A DNA stretch of 64,000 nucleotides from Vibrio methylphosphonaticus (GTDB lineage Bacteria > Pseudomonadota > Gammaproteobacteria > Enterobacterales > Vibrionaceae). Made by a program: the position numbers and the translations under genes. Below, piece after piece: positions 44,686 to 53,766 of the stretch. The notes beneath the pieces were generated by a model. It saw only the letters and a list, made by a program, of their open reading frames with translations, made no database searches and was not told the origin of the DNA. The stretch lies in the NCBI RefSeq assembly GCF_023634655.1, contig NZ_JAMKMS010000013.1, positions 1 through 64,000 of the forward strand, written 5' to 3'. The stretch's first letter is position 1; each line of letters begins with the position of its first letter.

Positions 44686-46560
44686 ATGCCACACTCGAAA
44701 TCAGGCTCTTTGCTCTCGCAAAGGCGCTTTTTACCCTATTTTATTACTCAATTTTTTGGCGCTTTCAATGACAACATTTTTAAAAATGTATTGTTGTTGT
44801 TTGTTGCGTTCGCCGGACCACAAGTACTGCCGGTTTCGAGTAACTTATTTATTAACCTAGCAGCGGGACTATTTATCCTGCCCTTTTTCCTATTCTCTGC
44901 GTCTGCTGGTGTCCTTGCTGACAAATATGAAAAATCATGGTTTATTCGCAAGGTGAAGCTCATCGAAATCGCCATCATGTGCTTAGGTGCGATTGGCTTT
45001 ATCACACAAAGCTACGGTATTTTGCTCTTTTTACTGTTCCTCATGGGGACACAATCTGCGTTTTTTGGCCCCGTAAAGTACGCCTTATTGCCCCAGCAGT
45101 TAAAGCCTAACGAACTCCTTTCTGGCAATGCGCTCGTTGAAACGGGAACGTTTATCGCTATTCTTGTGGGGACACTGGGTGCCGGACTGATTGCTTCGGC
45201 TGAGCATGCCAACTACGTCGCTGCGGCGAGTGTGGTCATTTTTGCTGTCGCAGGTTACCTCTCAAGTCGCTACATTCCAAAAGCGGCAGCCAGTGCCCCT
45301 AACTTGAAATTTCGTTGGCAGCCAATTAAACACACCAAAGAAACGCTGAAAATTGCTCATCAAGATCGCGTGGTATTTCAGTGCATCATGGCAATCAGCT
45401 GGTTCTGGTTTTTGGGCGCAACCTATCTAACCCAATTCCCAAATTTCACTAAAAACCACCTCATGGGCAACGAAGCAGCGGTCTCTTTTTTACTGGCGCT
45501 ATTTTCTGTTGGCATCGCGCTGGGCTCAATGCTGTGTGACAAGATGTCTAGAAACCGCATTGATATTGGTATCGTGCCAATTGGAAGCCTTGGTATCAGC
45601 ATTTTTGGGGCGTTAATGGCTTACGCTGTCCCGAGTGATTTACCGCAGTTTGATAGCTTTTCTATGTTTGTCTCACATTCAGCATTGTGGCCAGTTTTTG
45701 GCTTCTTACTGCTGCTGGGCATTTCTGGCGGCCTGTTCATTGTGCCGCTGTACGCTCTGATGCAACAACAAGCAAAAGAAACAGAACGTGCTCGAGTGAT
45801 TGCTGCGCTTAATATCTACAATTCACTGTTTATGGTAGGCAGCGCTGTTTTGGGTATTGTCACCTTGTCAGTGCTCGAATTAACCATCGTACAACTGTTT
45901 CTCGTTCTCGCATTATTAAACTTCGCGATGGCGGTTTACTTGTTTCGCCAAGCGCCTATTTTTGTCGTTTGCTCTATCGTACGAGGCTTAACGGCATTGC
46001 TTTACCGAGTGACGCTTAAAAACCTTCATCACATACCAAAAGAAGGCGGCGCGTTGATCGTTTGCAACCACGTCAGCTATATGGATGCCGTTGTCGCGAC
46101 GGCGGCCTGTCCACGCCCTATGCGCTTTGTTATGGAAGAAGAGTACGCCAATTTTAAGCCCGCCCGTTGGTTCTTTAAAGGGTTGAAGGTAATCCCTATT
46201 TCAGCGACGAAACAGGGTTCAATCCGCCGAGCCTTCGGTGAGATTGAAGAAGCATTACGCCAAGGGGAAGTCGTGTGTATTTTCCCAGAAGGACGCCTAA
46301 CACCAGATGGTGAAATGAACGAATTTATGCGGGGCGTTGGTTTGATTTTGAAACGTTCTTCGGCGCCCGTTATTCCAATGGCACTTAAAGGGCTGTGGGG
46401 GAGCTATTTCAGTCGTCACAAAGGTCGTGCTTGCAAAGGTCTACCAAATCGATTCCGAGCTAAACTGGAAGTTGAAACTGGCGAACCGGTTGAGGCTAAA
46501 GAAGCAAGCAGTCAAGTGATGTTTGAAAAAGTATCTACGCTGCGCGGTCAGTATCGCTGA
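44686..46560 (+). CDS. MFS transporter-acyltransferase fusion (LplT-PlsC type)
   Basis: 624 residues from ATG 44686 (AAGGAA upstream). The first 400 residues form an MFS transporter of the lysophospholipid-transporter type (FFGAFNDNIFKNVLLLFV, then LPQQLKPNELLSGNALVETGTFIAIL). The last 200 form a PlsC-type glycerophospholipid acyltransferase with NHVSYMD (catalytic His-Asp) and FPEGRLTPDG. In E. coli lysophospholipid import (LplT) and re-acylation (Aas) are separate proteins; here they are fused, and the acyl-ACP synthetase part of Aas is absent. It probably flips lysophospholipid inward and re-acylates it. Confidence 0.88.
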   Translation: MPHSKSGSLLSQRRFLPYFITQFFGAFNDNIFKNVLLLFVAFAGPQVLPVSSNLFINLAAGLFILPFFLFSASAGVLADKYEKSWFIRKVKLIEIAIMCLGAIGFITQSYGILLFLLFLMGTQSAFFGPVKYALLPQQLKPNELLSGNALVETGTFIAILVGTLGAGLIASAEHANYVAAASVVIFAVAGYLSSRYIPKAAASAPNLKFRWQPIKHTKETLKIAHQDRVVFQCIMAISWFWFLGATYLTQFPNFTKNHLMGNEAAVSFLLALFSVGIALGSMLCDKMSRNRIDIGIVPIGSLGISIFGALMAYAVPSDLPQFDSFSMFVSHSALWPVFGFLLLLGISGGLFIVPLYALMQQQAKETERARVIAALNIYNSLFMVGSAVLGIVTLSVLELTIVQLFLVLALLNFAMAVYLFRQAPIFVVCSIVRGLTALLYRVTLKNLHHIPKEGGALIVCNHVSYMDAVVATAACPRPMRFVMEEEYANFKPARWFFKGLKVIPISATKQGSIRRAFGEIEEALRQGEVVCIFPEGRLTPDGEMNEFMRGVGLILKRSSAPVIPMALKGLWGSYFSRHKGRACKGLPNRFRAKLEVETGEPVEAKEASSQVMFEKVSTLRGQYR

Positions 46561-46633
46561 TCAACGCATCACCTGTTCAATATTATTGAACGCTAGTTCA
46601 TTAATATTAGATTTTTCTATCCAATGAATAAGG

Positions 46634-46672
46634 ATAGGATGGCGATACTTATTATCGCCATCCTATTTATTT
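46634..46672 (+). terminator. Terminator after the MFS-acyltransferase gene
   Basis: Perfect 14-bp stem ATAGGATGGCGATA / TATCGCCATCCTAT with a 5-nt loop, followed by TTATTT. It lies only 11 bases before the next start codon. Confidence 0.85.
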
Positions 46673-46682
46673 ACGGTTACCC

Positions 46683-47615
46683 ATGCAGACCTTGCTTCGA
46701 TCGTCTCCGCTGTTTTTTCTAGCTTTACTTGTTTGCCTAACCCCTTGGGTATCATCGCCAATCGCATTAATTCTTGGTTTTTTGCTCACCACGTTCAGCT
46801 TAGTGCCACAGTCATTGCCACTCGCCAAGTTCACCAAGAAATTGCTTGCCTATTCTATCGTCGGGCTGGGGTTTGGTATTCAATTAGACCAAGCGATTGC
46901 CGCGACTAGCAATGGAATCGGTATCATTGTTACCACAATATTTGGCACATTGATTATCGGTTGGTTTCTTGCGAAACGTATGGGCGTGGAGAAACAAACC
47001 GGTTATTTGATTGCGTCTGGCACCGCGATTTGCGGAGGGAGCGCCATCGCTGCGGTAGCGCCCGCGATCAATGCCGATGATGAAAAAATTGCTATCGCCT
47101 TAGCCACCGTTTTCGTTCTCAATTCTGTTGCATTATTTGTGTTTCCCGTCATTGGCCACGCACTGCAACTTGATCAGCACACCTTTGGCACCTGGGCCGC
47201 CATTGCTATACATGATACATCGTCAGTCGTCGGTGCAGCTTCAGCCTATGGTGAGGAAGCACTCACAACAGCCACAACACTAAAACTGGCACGAGCTCTA
47301 TGGATAATACCGGTTGCCTTAATCAGCGCCGTTATCTTTAGCAACAAACAAAACAAAATCACCATCCCATATTTCATCGTTTTCTACTGTGTAGCAATCG
47401 TGGTGAGTGACTACTTACCACAATTTGAGTTTGTCTATCACAGTATTTTCTCCATCTCGAAGCAACTACTCGTTGTTTGTTTATTTTTGATTGGTTGTAG
47501 CATCTCTGTCGACAAACTCAAAAAAGCAGGCAGTCGCCCGATGATATTTGGCGTCACGCTGTGGTTGTTGATCTCAACCATTTCTCTGGCTTGGTTAATG
47601 AGCGGTATAGTCTAA
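46683..47615 (+). CDS. yeiH: YeiH/UPF0324-family membrane protein (putative sulfate exporter)
   Basis: A 310-residue inner-membrane protein with about ten helices. Family marks: [16 protein letters not shown], the [17 protein letters not shown] segment, [21 protein letters not shown] with [14 protein letters not shown], and [21 protein letters not shown] near the end. The family is annotated as putative sulfate exporter, without firm proof. The Shine-Dalgarno sequence is weak. A decayed partial second copy lies at 48551. Confidence 0.88.
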   Translation: MQTLLRSSPLFFLALLVCLTPWVSSPIALILGFLLTTFSLVPQSLPLAKFTKKLLAYSIVGLGFGIQLDQAIAATSNGIGIIVTTIFGTLIIGWFLAKRMGVEKQTGYLIASGTAICGGSAIAAVAPAINADDEKIAIALATVFVLNSVALFVFPVIGHALQLDQHTFGTWAAIAIHDTSSVVGAASAYGEEALTTATTLKLARALWIIPVALISAVIFSNKQNKITIPYFIVFYCVAIVVSDYLPQFEFVYHSIFSISKQLLVVCLFLIGCSISVDKLKKAGSRPMIFGVTLWLLISTISLAWLMSGIV

Positions 47616-47697
47616 GGGTTGGTAATAAACTCCAGCTCACAAAATTACAGCTCAACATTGGTTCGCACGCTTGTTCATGGCAAATATGTCTAACCAG

Positions 47698-47738
47698 TCA
47701 CTTAAAATCATACAATAAGATTGTATGATTTTAAGTGA
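47698..47738. repeat. 19-bp perfect inverted repeat with 3-nt loop
   Basis: TCACTTAAAATCATACAAT - AAG - ATTGTATGATTTTAAGTGA, with no mismatch. It lies 83 nt past yeiH and 41 nt before the lipoprotein start. There is no T-run after it, so it may be an operator or a stable mRNA hairpin rather than a classical terminator. Confidence 0.9.
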
Positions 47739-47779
47739 GCATATAACGATAATTTGACCAATACGTGAGGACGAATGTA

Positions 47780-48466
47780 ATGAAAAAGGTATTTCTAGGC
47801 TTAGCCATTGCAAGTTTGCTGGCCGGTTGCGCATCAACAGATGACACGGCTCCTGCGGCTTCTGAAACAACAACGGCAGCACCAGCTGCGGCCATCGTTG
47901 TCATGACTTCCGGTGCTAACGATCTCATTTCTGATCCTCAACTTACTCAGTTTAGAAGCGACAGTGGCCAAAGCGATTTTTGGCGAAAAGATGCGGACAA
48001 AAAAAATGGTAAAGGCGATGTAGGCAGCTCAAAAGATACCGCTTTTGATGACGAAGGTTCTGCACGAATTCGTTTTATCAGTGCCTCAGATGATTTTTCT
48101 TATCAGCCAGGTTTAAGCCAACAAGTCAGCGGACTAAAAACCGATACGGATTATATTTTATCGTTCTATTACAACGATAAAAAAGGCGCATACTCAGTAA
48201 GCGAGTTGATCGCGGGAGCGAAAGGGGCTGATGGAAAGACCCTTGGGGAAAAAGCGATCCACGTCAATGACCTCAATGATAGCCCTAAAGGCGCCGTTAA
48301 AACATCGTTCCGTCAAGCGTCAGTCGAATTCAATAGTGGTAGTAATACGACTGCCGTAATTTATACGAAAATGGCCATTACTGACCCATCAAAAATCGAT
48401 ATGAACGGAGACATTGGCAAGCAAACTGAAGTCCGTATCGATGAGTTCTCACTAACAGAAAAATAG
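47780..48466 (+). CDS. Lipoprotein of unknown function, 228 aa
   Basis: The start is ATG 47780, with GAGGACG upstream (the frame opens at 47765). Signal peptide with lipobox LLAGC. A low-complexity linker (STDDTAPAASETTTAAPAAA) precedes a beta-rich domain of about 180 residues with FWRKDADKKNGKG, LKTDTDYILSFYYNDKKGAYSV and EVRIDEFSL at the end, which resembles a carbohydrate-binding jelly roll (CBM4/9-like). That resemblance is by pattern only. Lys/Asp-rich surface suggests a periplasmic or surface position. Confidence 0.7.
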   Translation: MKKVFLGLAIASLLAGCASTDDTAPAASETTTAAPAAAIVVMTSGANDLISDPQLTQFRSDSGQSDFWRKDADKKNGKGDVGSSKDTAFDDEGSARIRFISASDDFSYQPGLSQQVSGLKTDTDYILSFYYNDKKGAYSVSELIAGAKGADGKTLGEKAIHVNDLNDSPKGAVKTSFRQASVEFNSGSNTTAVIYTKMAITDPSKIDMNGDIGKQTEVRIDEFSLTEK

Positions 48467-48485
48467 TCACTTTATTGATAAAACA

Positions 48486-48516
48486 ACAAAGCCCTTTAAT
48501 TAAAGGGCTTTGTCAT
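48486..48516 (+). terminator. Terminator after the 228-aa lipoprotein
   Basis: A 28-bp perfect palindrome from ACAAAGCCCTTTAA to its complement, followed by a T-containing stretch; 20 nt past the stop. Confidence 0.8.
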
Positions 48517-48550
48517 TCTTGCCAATGGATTGGCCTGTCGCTCGGCAATT

Positions 48551-48747
48551 TTAGTTAGTTGTTACGCCCCACTATTTGACACTGCCTATGCAAATATCTT
48601 TGCGCTTTCAAAACCTTTACTGGTTGTCTGTTTGTTTTTGATTGGCTGCAGTATCTCTATCGACAAACTCTAGTGTTCCGGAAGTAAACCCGTAATCTTC
48701 ACTATTACTCTGTGGCTGTTGATTTCGATGGCTTCTTTAATGTGAAA
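48551..48747 (+). pseudogene. Decayed C-terminal fragment of a second yeiH copy
   Basis: In one frame the sequence reads [36 protein letters not shown], a TAG stop, then GSKPVIFTITLWLLIS, parallel to the end of the intact YeiH at 46683 ([23 protein letters not shown], then [16 protein letters not shown]). The alignment is colinear without a frameshift; the stop replaces a lysine codon. The upstream part of the gene is missing. DNA has diverged, so it is an old relic or a fragment of a related gene. Confidence 0.8.
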
Positions 48748-48766
48748 ATGACCGAATTAGCTGAGG

Positions 48767-49315
48767 TTAATTAGACGTCACACCACAAAGATAACCCGCG
48801 TCTTTGTTATCTATATCGAAATCATCACACGATAACCAAGGTGTCGTGTGATCCAATTCTGAGTCTAAACGCTTAAAAAAGAATGCATATACTTGAGGAT
48901 TAGTGACCGGTTTACCCAATACCATTGAATCTGTCGAAACAAAATCGCCCTGCGACGTAATAGTAGGCATGGTGGCCCCTTCTTGACGTCCAATGCTCAC
49001 TTTTACATCCACTCCGCCATTGGATTCATACGCCTTCACGGTCCAATTATCAGCCCCTTTTTGAGTCGACAAAATAACATACCTCCACCACTCTCGGCTC
49101 GCAGACAATTGGTCATCAGGGTACGTAAAGACAAAATCATGATCAGACTTTTCTAAAACAGAACGGGCGGCATCAAGCGCTTGGTTTTTTGTCACTCCGT
49201 CATAATGACGCGTCGTGACTTGGTGCCACTCCGAACGAGATAACTGAGGTGCGGTTGCGCAGCCTGTCATCATCATCACGGTCACAGCTAGGGTAAAAAT
49301 GGTTCTAAAGTACAT
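48767..49315 (-). CDS. Lipoprotein of unknown function, 182 aa
   Basis: Signal peptide with lipobox MMTGC (Cys19), then ATAPQLSRSEWHQVTTRHYDG and a mixed alpha/beta domain. Two cysteine-containing segments near the end (LSCDDFD and GYLCGV) may form a disulfide. No recognised family. Its gene is convergent with the yeiH relic. Confidence 0.7.
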   Translation of the reverse strand: MYFRTIFTLAVTVMMMTGCATAPQLSRSEWHQVTTRHYDGVTKNQALDAARSVLEKSDHDFVFTYPDDQLSASREWWRYVILSTQKGADNWTVKAYESNGGVDVKVSIGRQEGATMPTITSQGDFVSTDSMVLGKPVTNPQVYAFFFKRLDSELDHTTPWLSCDDFDIDNKDAGYLCGVTSN

Positions 49316-49400
49316 TCTTGTTACCTATTCATTTATTACAATTGTAGTCAATTGGTATCACTGAAATCTGAACGACTCCCATTACTGAGAGTCGCCACAT

Positions 49401-49507
49401 TTTCTTTCGTACTACTTTTCTTTCGTACTACTTGTCTTTCTTCAATTGCCGTCGGCTACCTATCTTTCATTATCTAGATCTCTACACTCTCATTATCTAA
49501 ATCTCTA
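49401..49507. repeat. Two short direct repeats in the 3' region of the outer-membrane protein gene
   Basis: TTTCTTTCGTACTACT is repeated exactly in tandem (49401-49432); TCATTATCTARATCTCTA occurs at 49467-49484 and 49490-49507 with one difference, the second copy reaching the stop codon of the 180-aa gene. Confidence 0.85.
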
Positions 49508-50047
49508 AAATTGATAACCAACATCGACCAACCATTGTCCAGACTTGAATCCACTCGTTTCTTTAGAGTAACCAACCCCAGTCATAATGTGATCGTTGAA
49601 CTCCCCTTTCACTCCGACTGAAGCAACAAAACTATTATTACTCCCATTTTGTCTGCTTCCTTTTACCTTATCCCAAGACCATCCTGCTGTAACATAAGGC
49701 TTAACCACGACGGAACTTGAGACGTGATACGGCACCCCATAACCGATAGCAGCTTGATATCGGTCTACATCAACCGAGTGACCATACTTTTTCTCATCGT
49801 CGGAGGTGGAGCCCAAATTTCCTGATGTTGTTGTGACACGAAAGTCAGTAAATAGGCTCTCTTTTAGTGAAGGGACGAGATACCCTTGAGAGTAAACCGA
49901 GTAGCCTTGTAGCGTGTTTCCATCGCTGCTGTCGGTTGCATACCCAGCGCCTACTGTGACGCCTGAAAAGAAATCTTGTATCGTGCCAGCCTGGCTAAGC
50001 GTTGATACAACGGAGAGTGATATAAAAGCAACGGTTGCTTTAATCAT
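49505..50047 (-). CDS. Small outer-membrane beta-barrel protein, 180 aa
   Basis: Signal peptide (MIKATVAFISLSVVSTLSQA), then eight or so alternating strands (VTVGAGYATDSSD, LQGYSVYSQGYLV, YQAAIGYGVPYHV, VKPYVTAGWSWDKV, VASVGVKGEFND) ending in YQF, the C-terminal aromatic signal for barrel assembly. The size fits an OmpA/OmpW-like eight-stranded barrel. Function unknown. Divergent from the SgrR-type gene. Confidence 0.78.
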   Translation of the reverse strand: MIKATVAFISLSVVSTLSQAGTIQDFFSGVTVGAGYATDSSDGNTLQGYSVYSQGYLVPSLKESLFTDFRVTTTSGNLGSTSDDEKKYGHSVDVDRYQAAIGYGVPYHVSSSVVVKPYVTAGWSWDKVKGSRQNGSNNSFVASVGVKGEFNDHIMTGVGYSKETSGFKSGQWLVDVGYQF

Positions 50048-50187
50048 GTTACCTACCTCATATGATTAGCTGCCGCTAGTATTTCGCAGGGCGAACGATT
50101 AAAAGAGGACCATCTACTTTCTGACTATTCACCTTTTATATTTTGCTCTACACTGTTGCCAATATTCCGGATTATTCGAGGTATTCT

Positions 50188-51894
50188 GTGGACAAGTCTG
50201 GCAACCTCATTCAATTACAACGCCTTAAGCAATTAGAGCAACGGTTTAACCTCACCCGCGCCACTGTAGATAAAAATGAGCTCTCAGACGTGTTCGTATG
50301 TTCAACGCGGAATGTAACTAAGATAATGAATAACCTAACGTCTTTAGGTTGGATAGCGTGGAGCCCAGGAAAAGGTCGTGGCAATAAATCTACGCTGTTA
50401 ATTCTGCGCTCATTTCAGGATTTACTTACTGAGCAATTAAAAATAATGATACAAAATGGCGGGCTAAACGAAGCCTTTAATTACGCTAATATTTTTCATT
50501 ATCAACATATTTTCAAACAAAAACTGCCAGAGTGGTTGACCATCTATTCTGACGACCTTGAGCGCTCTGATGAACTCATTGGATTAGTGGGTTATGCCTT
50601 ACCTCCTTGTCACCCTATGACGATGACAGAGCTTCAGTCTGGGATATACGTCAATGCTCTTTTTGATACATTAATCCGCTTTGACTCTGTAACCGATACC
50701 TTCACTCCTCACTTAGCACACCAGTTCTACCAATCGAATAACACGTACTTTTTCCGAATTCGTCCGGATGTCTATTTCCATAATGGCGAGTTACTGACAC
50801 CGGAACATGTGAAAAGCCACATGATTAAGCTCACCAAACATACGCCTTTATTTGCCAGTGTAAAATCGGTATCCGTTAACAAACGTTGGCTTGAAGTCAC
50901 CTTGCATCATGATGACCCGATATTTTTGCATGCGTTAGCTGATATTCATTGCGGGGTATATTTGGATAATGAGCGTGACCCAGAGTTTCCATTTGGCACA
51001 GGATGCTATCGCTGGGATACTCGACTGCCTGAACACTGGTCGTTAATAAAGAACGAGCAATACTTTGGCGTGCACGGGATACTAAAACGAGCCGATTTCT
51101 GGGTGACGGATTCAGATATTAACGACCAGCTTGAACAAAGTAATATTAGCGTTCAAACCGAAGTTGCCACATCCAATAACACATCTAATAACACATCTAA
51201 TAAAAAGGGACTACAAGCCCATTCACAGCGCATCACCCATTACCGGCTAAAAGGGTGTCAAGCGGTATGCATTGCTCACCATGTACCAGACGATGTCCGA
51301 GAACAATTGGCGTCAAGGCTCAAGCGTCCCTCACATCAGCACGGTTCTACCTCTCAATCAACCCAACGGTCATGTCAGACTCTGTTTGGCGACGACTTAG
51401 ATAAATCAGCGTATTTGGCAACATGTGATCAATACTTAGATGAGCACCCCGCGTTAGAGGGGGAAACAATAACCTACTGGAATAACGGAAATAGTGCCCT
51501 ACCTGCAGTGCTAGAGAGTCTTATAACGACTGGCGTGGTTCTAAAACCTAGCAATGAATTAAGCAACGCGGATGTCTGGCTAAACGACTATTTGTTTGGC
51601 CATGATATATTACTTGATCAGTTTTATTGGTTACTGGCGCATAAAATGACAGACCATTTACTTCCTCCGGTGCTTCATAAGCAATGGAAAGATGCCATTG
51701 CAAATGCTAGCGACTTACCCCAGCTATTTTTAGGCATTGAAGAAATATGTAAGCAGAAGCACTTCATTGTTCCTCTATGGGGAAAAACCGTTTCATTCAC
51801 AACCCATGAGTCACTGCGAGGACAAAGTACCGATTCGCTCGGTCTGATGAATTTGTCTCACCTTTGGTTTGATAAACGCGATCATCAGCGTTAA
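50188..51894 (+). CDS. SgrR-family transcriptional regulator
   Basis: 568 residues from GTG 50188, with GAGG 6-7 nt upstream; the frame opens at TTG 50143. The N-terminal winged helix (LEQRFNLTRATVDKNELSDVFVCSTRNVTKIMNNLTSLGWIAWSPGKGRGNKS) is the SgrR DNA-binding domain, and the rest is a family 5 solute-binding protein fold (LQSGIYVNALFDTLIRFD, FRIRPDVYFHNGELLTPEHVKSHM). E. coli SgrR senses sugar-phosphate stress and activates sgrS. No sgrS-like RNA or transporter is next to this gene. A TSNN-repeat linker is present near residue 330. Confidence 0.87.
   Translation: MDKSGNLIQLQRLKQLEQRFNLTRATVDKNELSDVFVCSTRNVTKIMNNLTSLGWIAWSPGKGRGNKSTLLILRSFQDLLTEQLKIMIQNGGLNEAFNYANIFHYQHIFKQKLPEWLTIYSDDLERSDELIGLVGYALPPCHPMTMTELQSGIYVNALFDTLIRFDSVTDTFTPHLAHQFYQSNNTYFFRIRPDVYFHNGELLTPEHVKSHMIKLTKHTPLFASVKSVSVNKRWLEVTLHHDDPIFLHALADIHCGVYLDNERDPEFPFGTGCYRWDTRLPEHWSLIKNEQYFGVHGILKRADFWVTDSDINDQLEQSNISVQTEVATSNNTSNNTSNKKGLQAHSQRITHYRLKGCQAVCIAHHVPDDVREQLASRLKRPSHQHGSTSQSTQRSCQTLFGDDLDKSAYLATCDQYLDEHPALEGETITYWNNGNSALPAVLESLITTGVVLKPSNELSNADVWLNDYLFGHDILLDQFYWLLAHKMTDHLLPPVLHKQWKDAIANASDLPQLFLGIEEICKQKHFIVPLWGKTVSFTTHESLRGQSTDSLGLMNLSHLWFDKRDHQR
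51169..51204. repeat. 12-bp in-frame tandem repeat inside the SgrR-type gene
   Basis: Three units of ACATCTAATAAC, with small differences, encode a Thr-Ser-Asn-Asn repeat in a linker. Copy number could vary without breaking the frame. Confidence 0.9.
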
Positions 51895-52011
51895 AAGTAT
51901 CTAATGACTGGTGGGAAAATACTGCATGCATAAGCCGTTTGAACGGCGAACAGCGAATAGAAACCAAATAACCGACTTATGTAGATGTGCACGATAGTAC
52001 ACTTTGCCTCA

Positions 52012-52194
52012 TCATTTACTGCTGAGTACTGATTGGGGGGATTTCGTCGACGATGTTGTACGGCGTCTCACACTAACGAACAATGCAACGGTGAGTATGA
52101 ACGCGGTGAGCTCCGCCATTGCTCGTGGAAGCCCTTCTGTAGTGAGTGCCAGTAAAATCTGCAGCACTATTGCGATTCCAAGCGTTATATTCAT
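52012..52194 (-). CDS. Possible small membrane protein, 60 aa
   Basis: Two hydrophobic segments (ITLGIAIVLQILLALTT and LTAFILTVALFVSV) followed by a basic, serine-rich tail. Start signal is weak. An opposing plus-strand frame is open over the same bases, but the minus-strand protein has the more natural composition. Tentative. Confidence 0.4.
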   Translation of the reverse strand: MNITLGIAIVLQILLALTTEGLPRAMAELTAFILTVALFVSVRRRTTSSTKSPQSVLSSK

Positions 52195-52265
52195 TCCGTT
52201 TACTCACGTCATTATCCTAGGGACATTATGGTGAGCATTCACGAAAGAGAAAATTCCGTTTTGGA

Positions 52266-53735
52266 CTATGAAATAACCACATAATCGGACTGCGCACTTG
52301 AAAGCCAGCGCTTAACTTGCGCTCTTGATACTTTAATACCCGACGATGCCAGTGAGTCTGGTAGACGAAAATACGCGATTGGATACTTAAACTTTTCTAA
52401 CCCCGAGCCTTTAAGCAGTTGGTTAATCATTAACTTTTCATCCGAGCTCAATTCACATGAACGCATTTCTGAATCATCACTGCTGTTATCTACGCTTTGT
52501 ATCACGGCAACGGGACGCGCTCCAAATTCATCACAAACAACGGGAATAATAATAGACTGACTCACATTAGGAAGTCGGTTTAATACCGCTTCTACCTCTT
52601 CACAGTGGATATTTTCGCCCCCGGATATAAACAGATTATCGGCTCGCCCAGTGACCATCAACTCATGATTATCACTCCAACACCCCAGGTCGCCGGTATC
52701 AAACCACCCATCTGTTAATGCCAGTGATCGAAGATGTCCTTGATAGAAGTAGCCTTGTGACAATACCGCTCCTTTGACTTGTATGCGCTGACCTTGCAAC
52801 CTAACTTGTCGATTAGGTAAAGCGGTACCTGAAGAGCTATGTTGGTCAACAAGCTTAGCGGTTACGGTTGACGCCGTTTCTGTCATGCCATAACCCATCC
52901 ACATCGCAATGCCCGAGGCTTGGGCTTGTTGAATCAGTTCGTTAGGGATATGACTTCCGCCCAGTAACACGCGCCGAAGCTGATTAGGAATACGTTGTTC
53001 GATAATTCGCTTAAGCTGAGTAACAACCAAAGACGCATGACTGACATCCGCAATATCTTGGCTAAATACACCGTCCGCAATTTTTAACTGTGCACCAGCG
53101 GATAGCCAGCGCCAAATAATCGCCAAGCCAGAGACATGAAACATAGGCAAACTGAGCAGCCAACGGTCGCTGTCGCTATACGAAAACCGTTCCAACAACC
53201 CTTTGGCGGAAGCCAGATGCTGCTCCACCGTATGCACAACCGCTTTTGGTTTACCTGTCGAACCTGAGGTAAAAATAATCGAGGCGCACTGGTGTAAATC
53301 AGCACTGTTTTTCTCCTCAAGCGACGTCATTTTCTTATTGTGTGATTTATCTTCTGGAAAATCCAGACAGATGATACCTATCTCTCTTGTCCGAGTCTGC
53401 GCAGTGAAATCGATACCAGTGCCTGAACAATCCCATAGGTAGGCTTTCTCGTTCGCTTTGTATAGCGTCTCTAATCGGTCATTTATATCTGATGATGCCG
53501 ATACCATCGCTGGTATCGCACCCTGTGCGACACACGCTAAATAAGCGAACACAAGGTCAATCTCAGCTCGCCCGACCAAGCACACCACGCTGTGAGATTG
53601 CACGCCTTCGTCAATCAAGGCTTGTTGATATTGCTGTACCGTCTTCTGGATCTGTTGCCACGTATAGGTGCGGTCTGTCGTCACTACCGCCGCATCATTG
53701 GGCTTATGCTGCGCCCATGTTGTCCATAAATTCAC
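52266..53735 (-). CDS. menE: o-Succinylbenzoate-CoA ligase
   Basis: An acyl-CoA synthetase of the ANL superfamily that adenylates o-succinylbenzoate and forms its CoA ester in menaquinone synthesis. Motifs: P-loop IIFTSGSTGKPKAVVHT, MGYGMTETAS, GWFDTGDLG and SSGIKVSRAQVKRW with the conserved C-terminal lysine. The open frame begins at 53870 inside menC. GTG 53735, with GGAGG 10 nt upstream and homology to MenE beginning there (MNLWTTWAQHKPND), is the best start, giving 489 residues; ATG 53795 is an alternative. Last gene of the men operon. Confidence 0.93.
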   Translation of the reverse strand: MNLWTTWAQHKPNDAAVVTTDRTYTWQQIQKTVQQYQQALIDEGVQSHSVVCLVGRAEIDLVFAYLACVAQGAIPAMVSASSDINDRLETLYKANEKAYLWDCSGTGIDFTAQTRTREIGIICLDFPEDKSHNKKMTSLEEKNSADLHQCASIIFTSGSTGKPKAVVHTVEQHLASAKGLLERFSYSDSDRWLLSLPMFHVSGLAIIWRWLSAGAQLKIADGVFSQDIADVSHASLVVTQLKRIIEQRIPNQLRRVLLGGSHIPNELIQQAQASGIAMWMGYGMTETASTVTAKLVDQHSSSGTALPNRQVRLQGQRIQVKGAVLSQGYFYQGHLRSLALTDGWFDTGDLGCWSDNHELMVTGRADNLFISGGENIHCEEVEAVLNRLPNVSQSIIIPVVCDEFGARPVAVIQSVDNSSDDSEMRSCELSSDEKLMINQLLKGSGLEKFKYPIAYFRLPDSLASSGIKVSRAQVKRWLSSAQSDYVVIS

Positions 53736-53766
53736 GCGATCATGGCCTCCATTATCACCTGCTTTG

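Noticed and set aside
52004..52234. 76-aa plus-strand frame MPHHLLLSTDWGDF
   Set aside because: Composition is unlike a natural protein, it lacks a ribosome site, and it mirrors the more plausible minus-strand frame.
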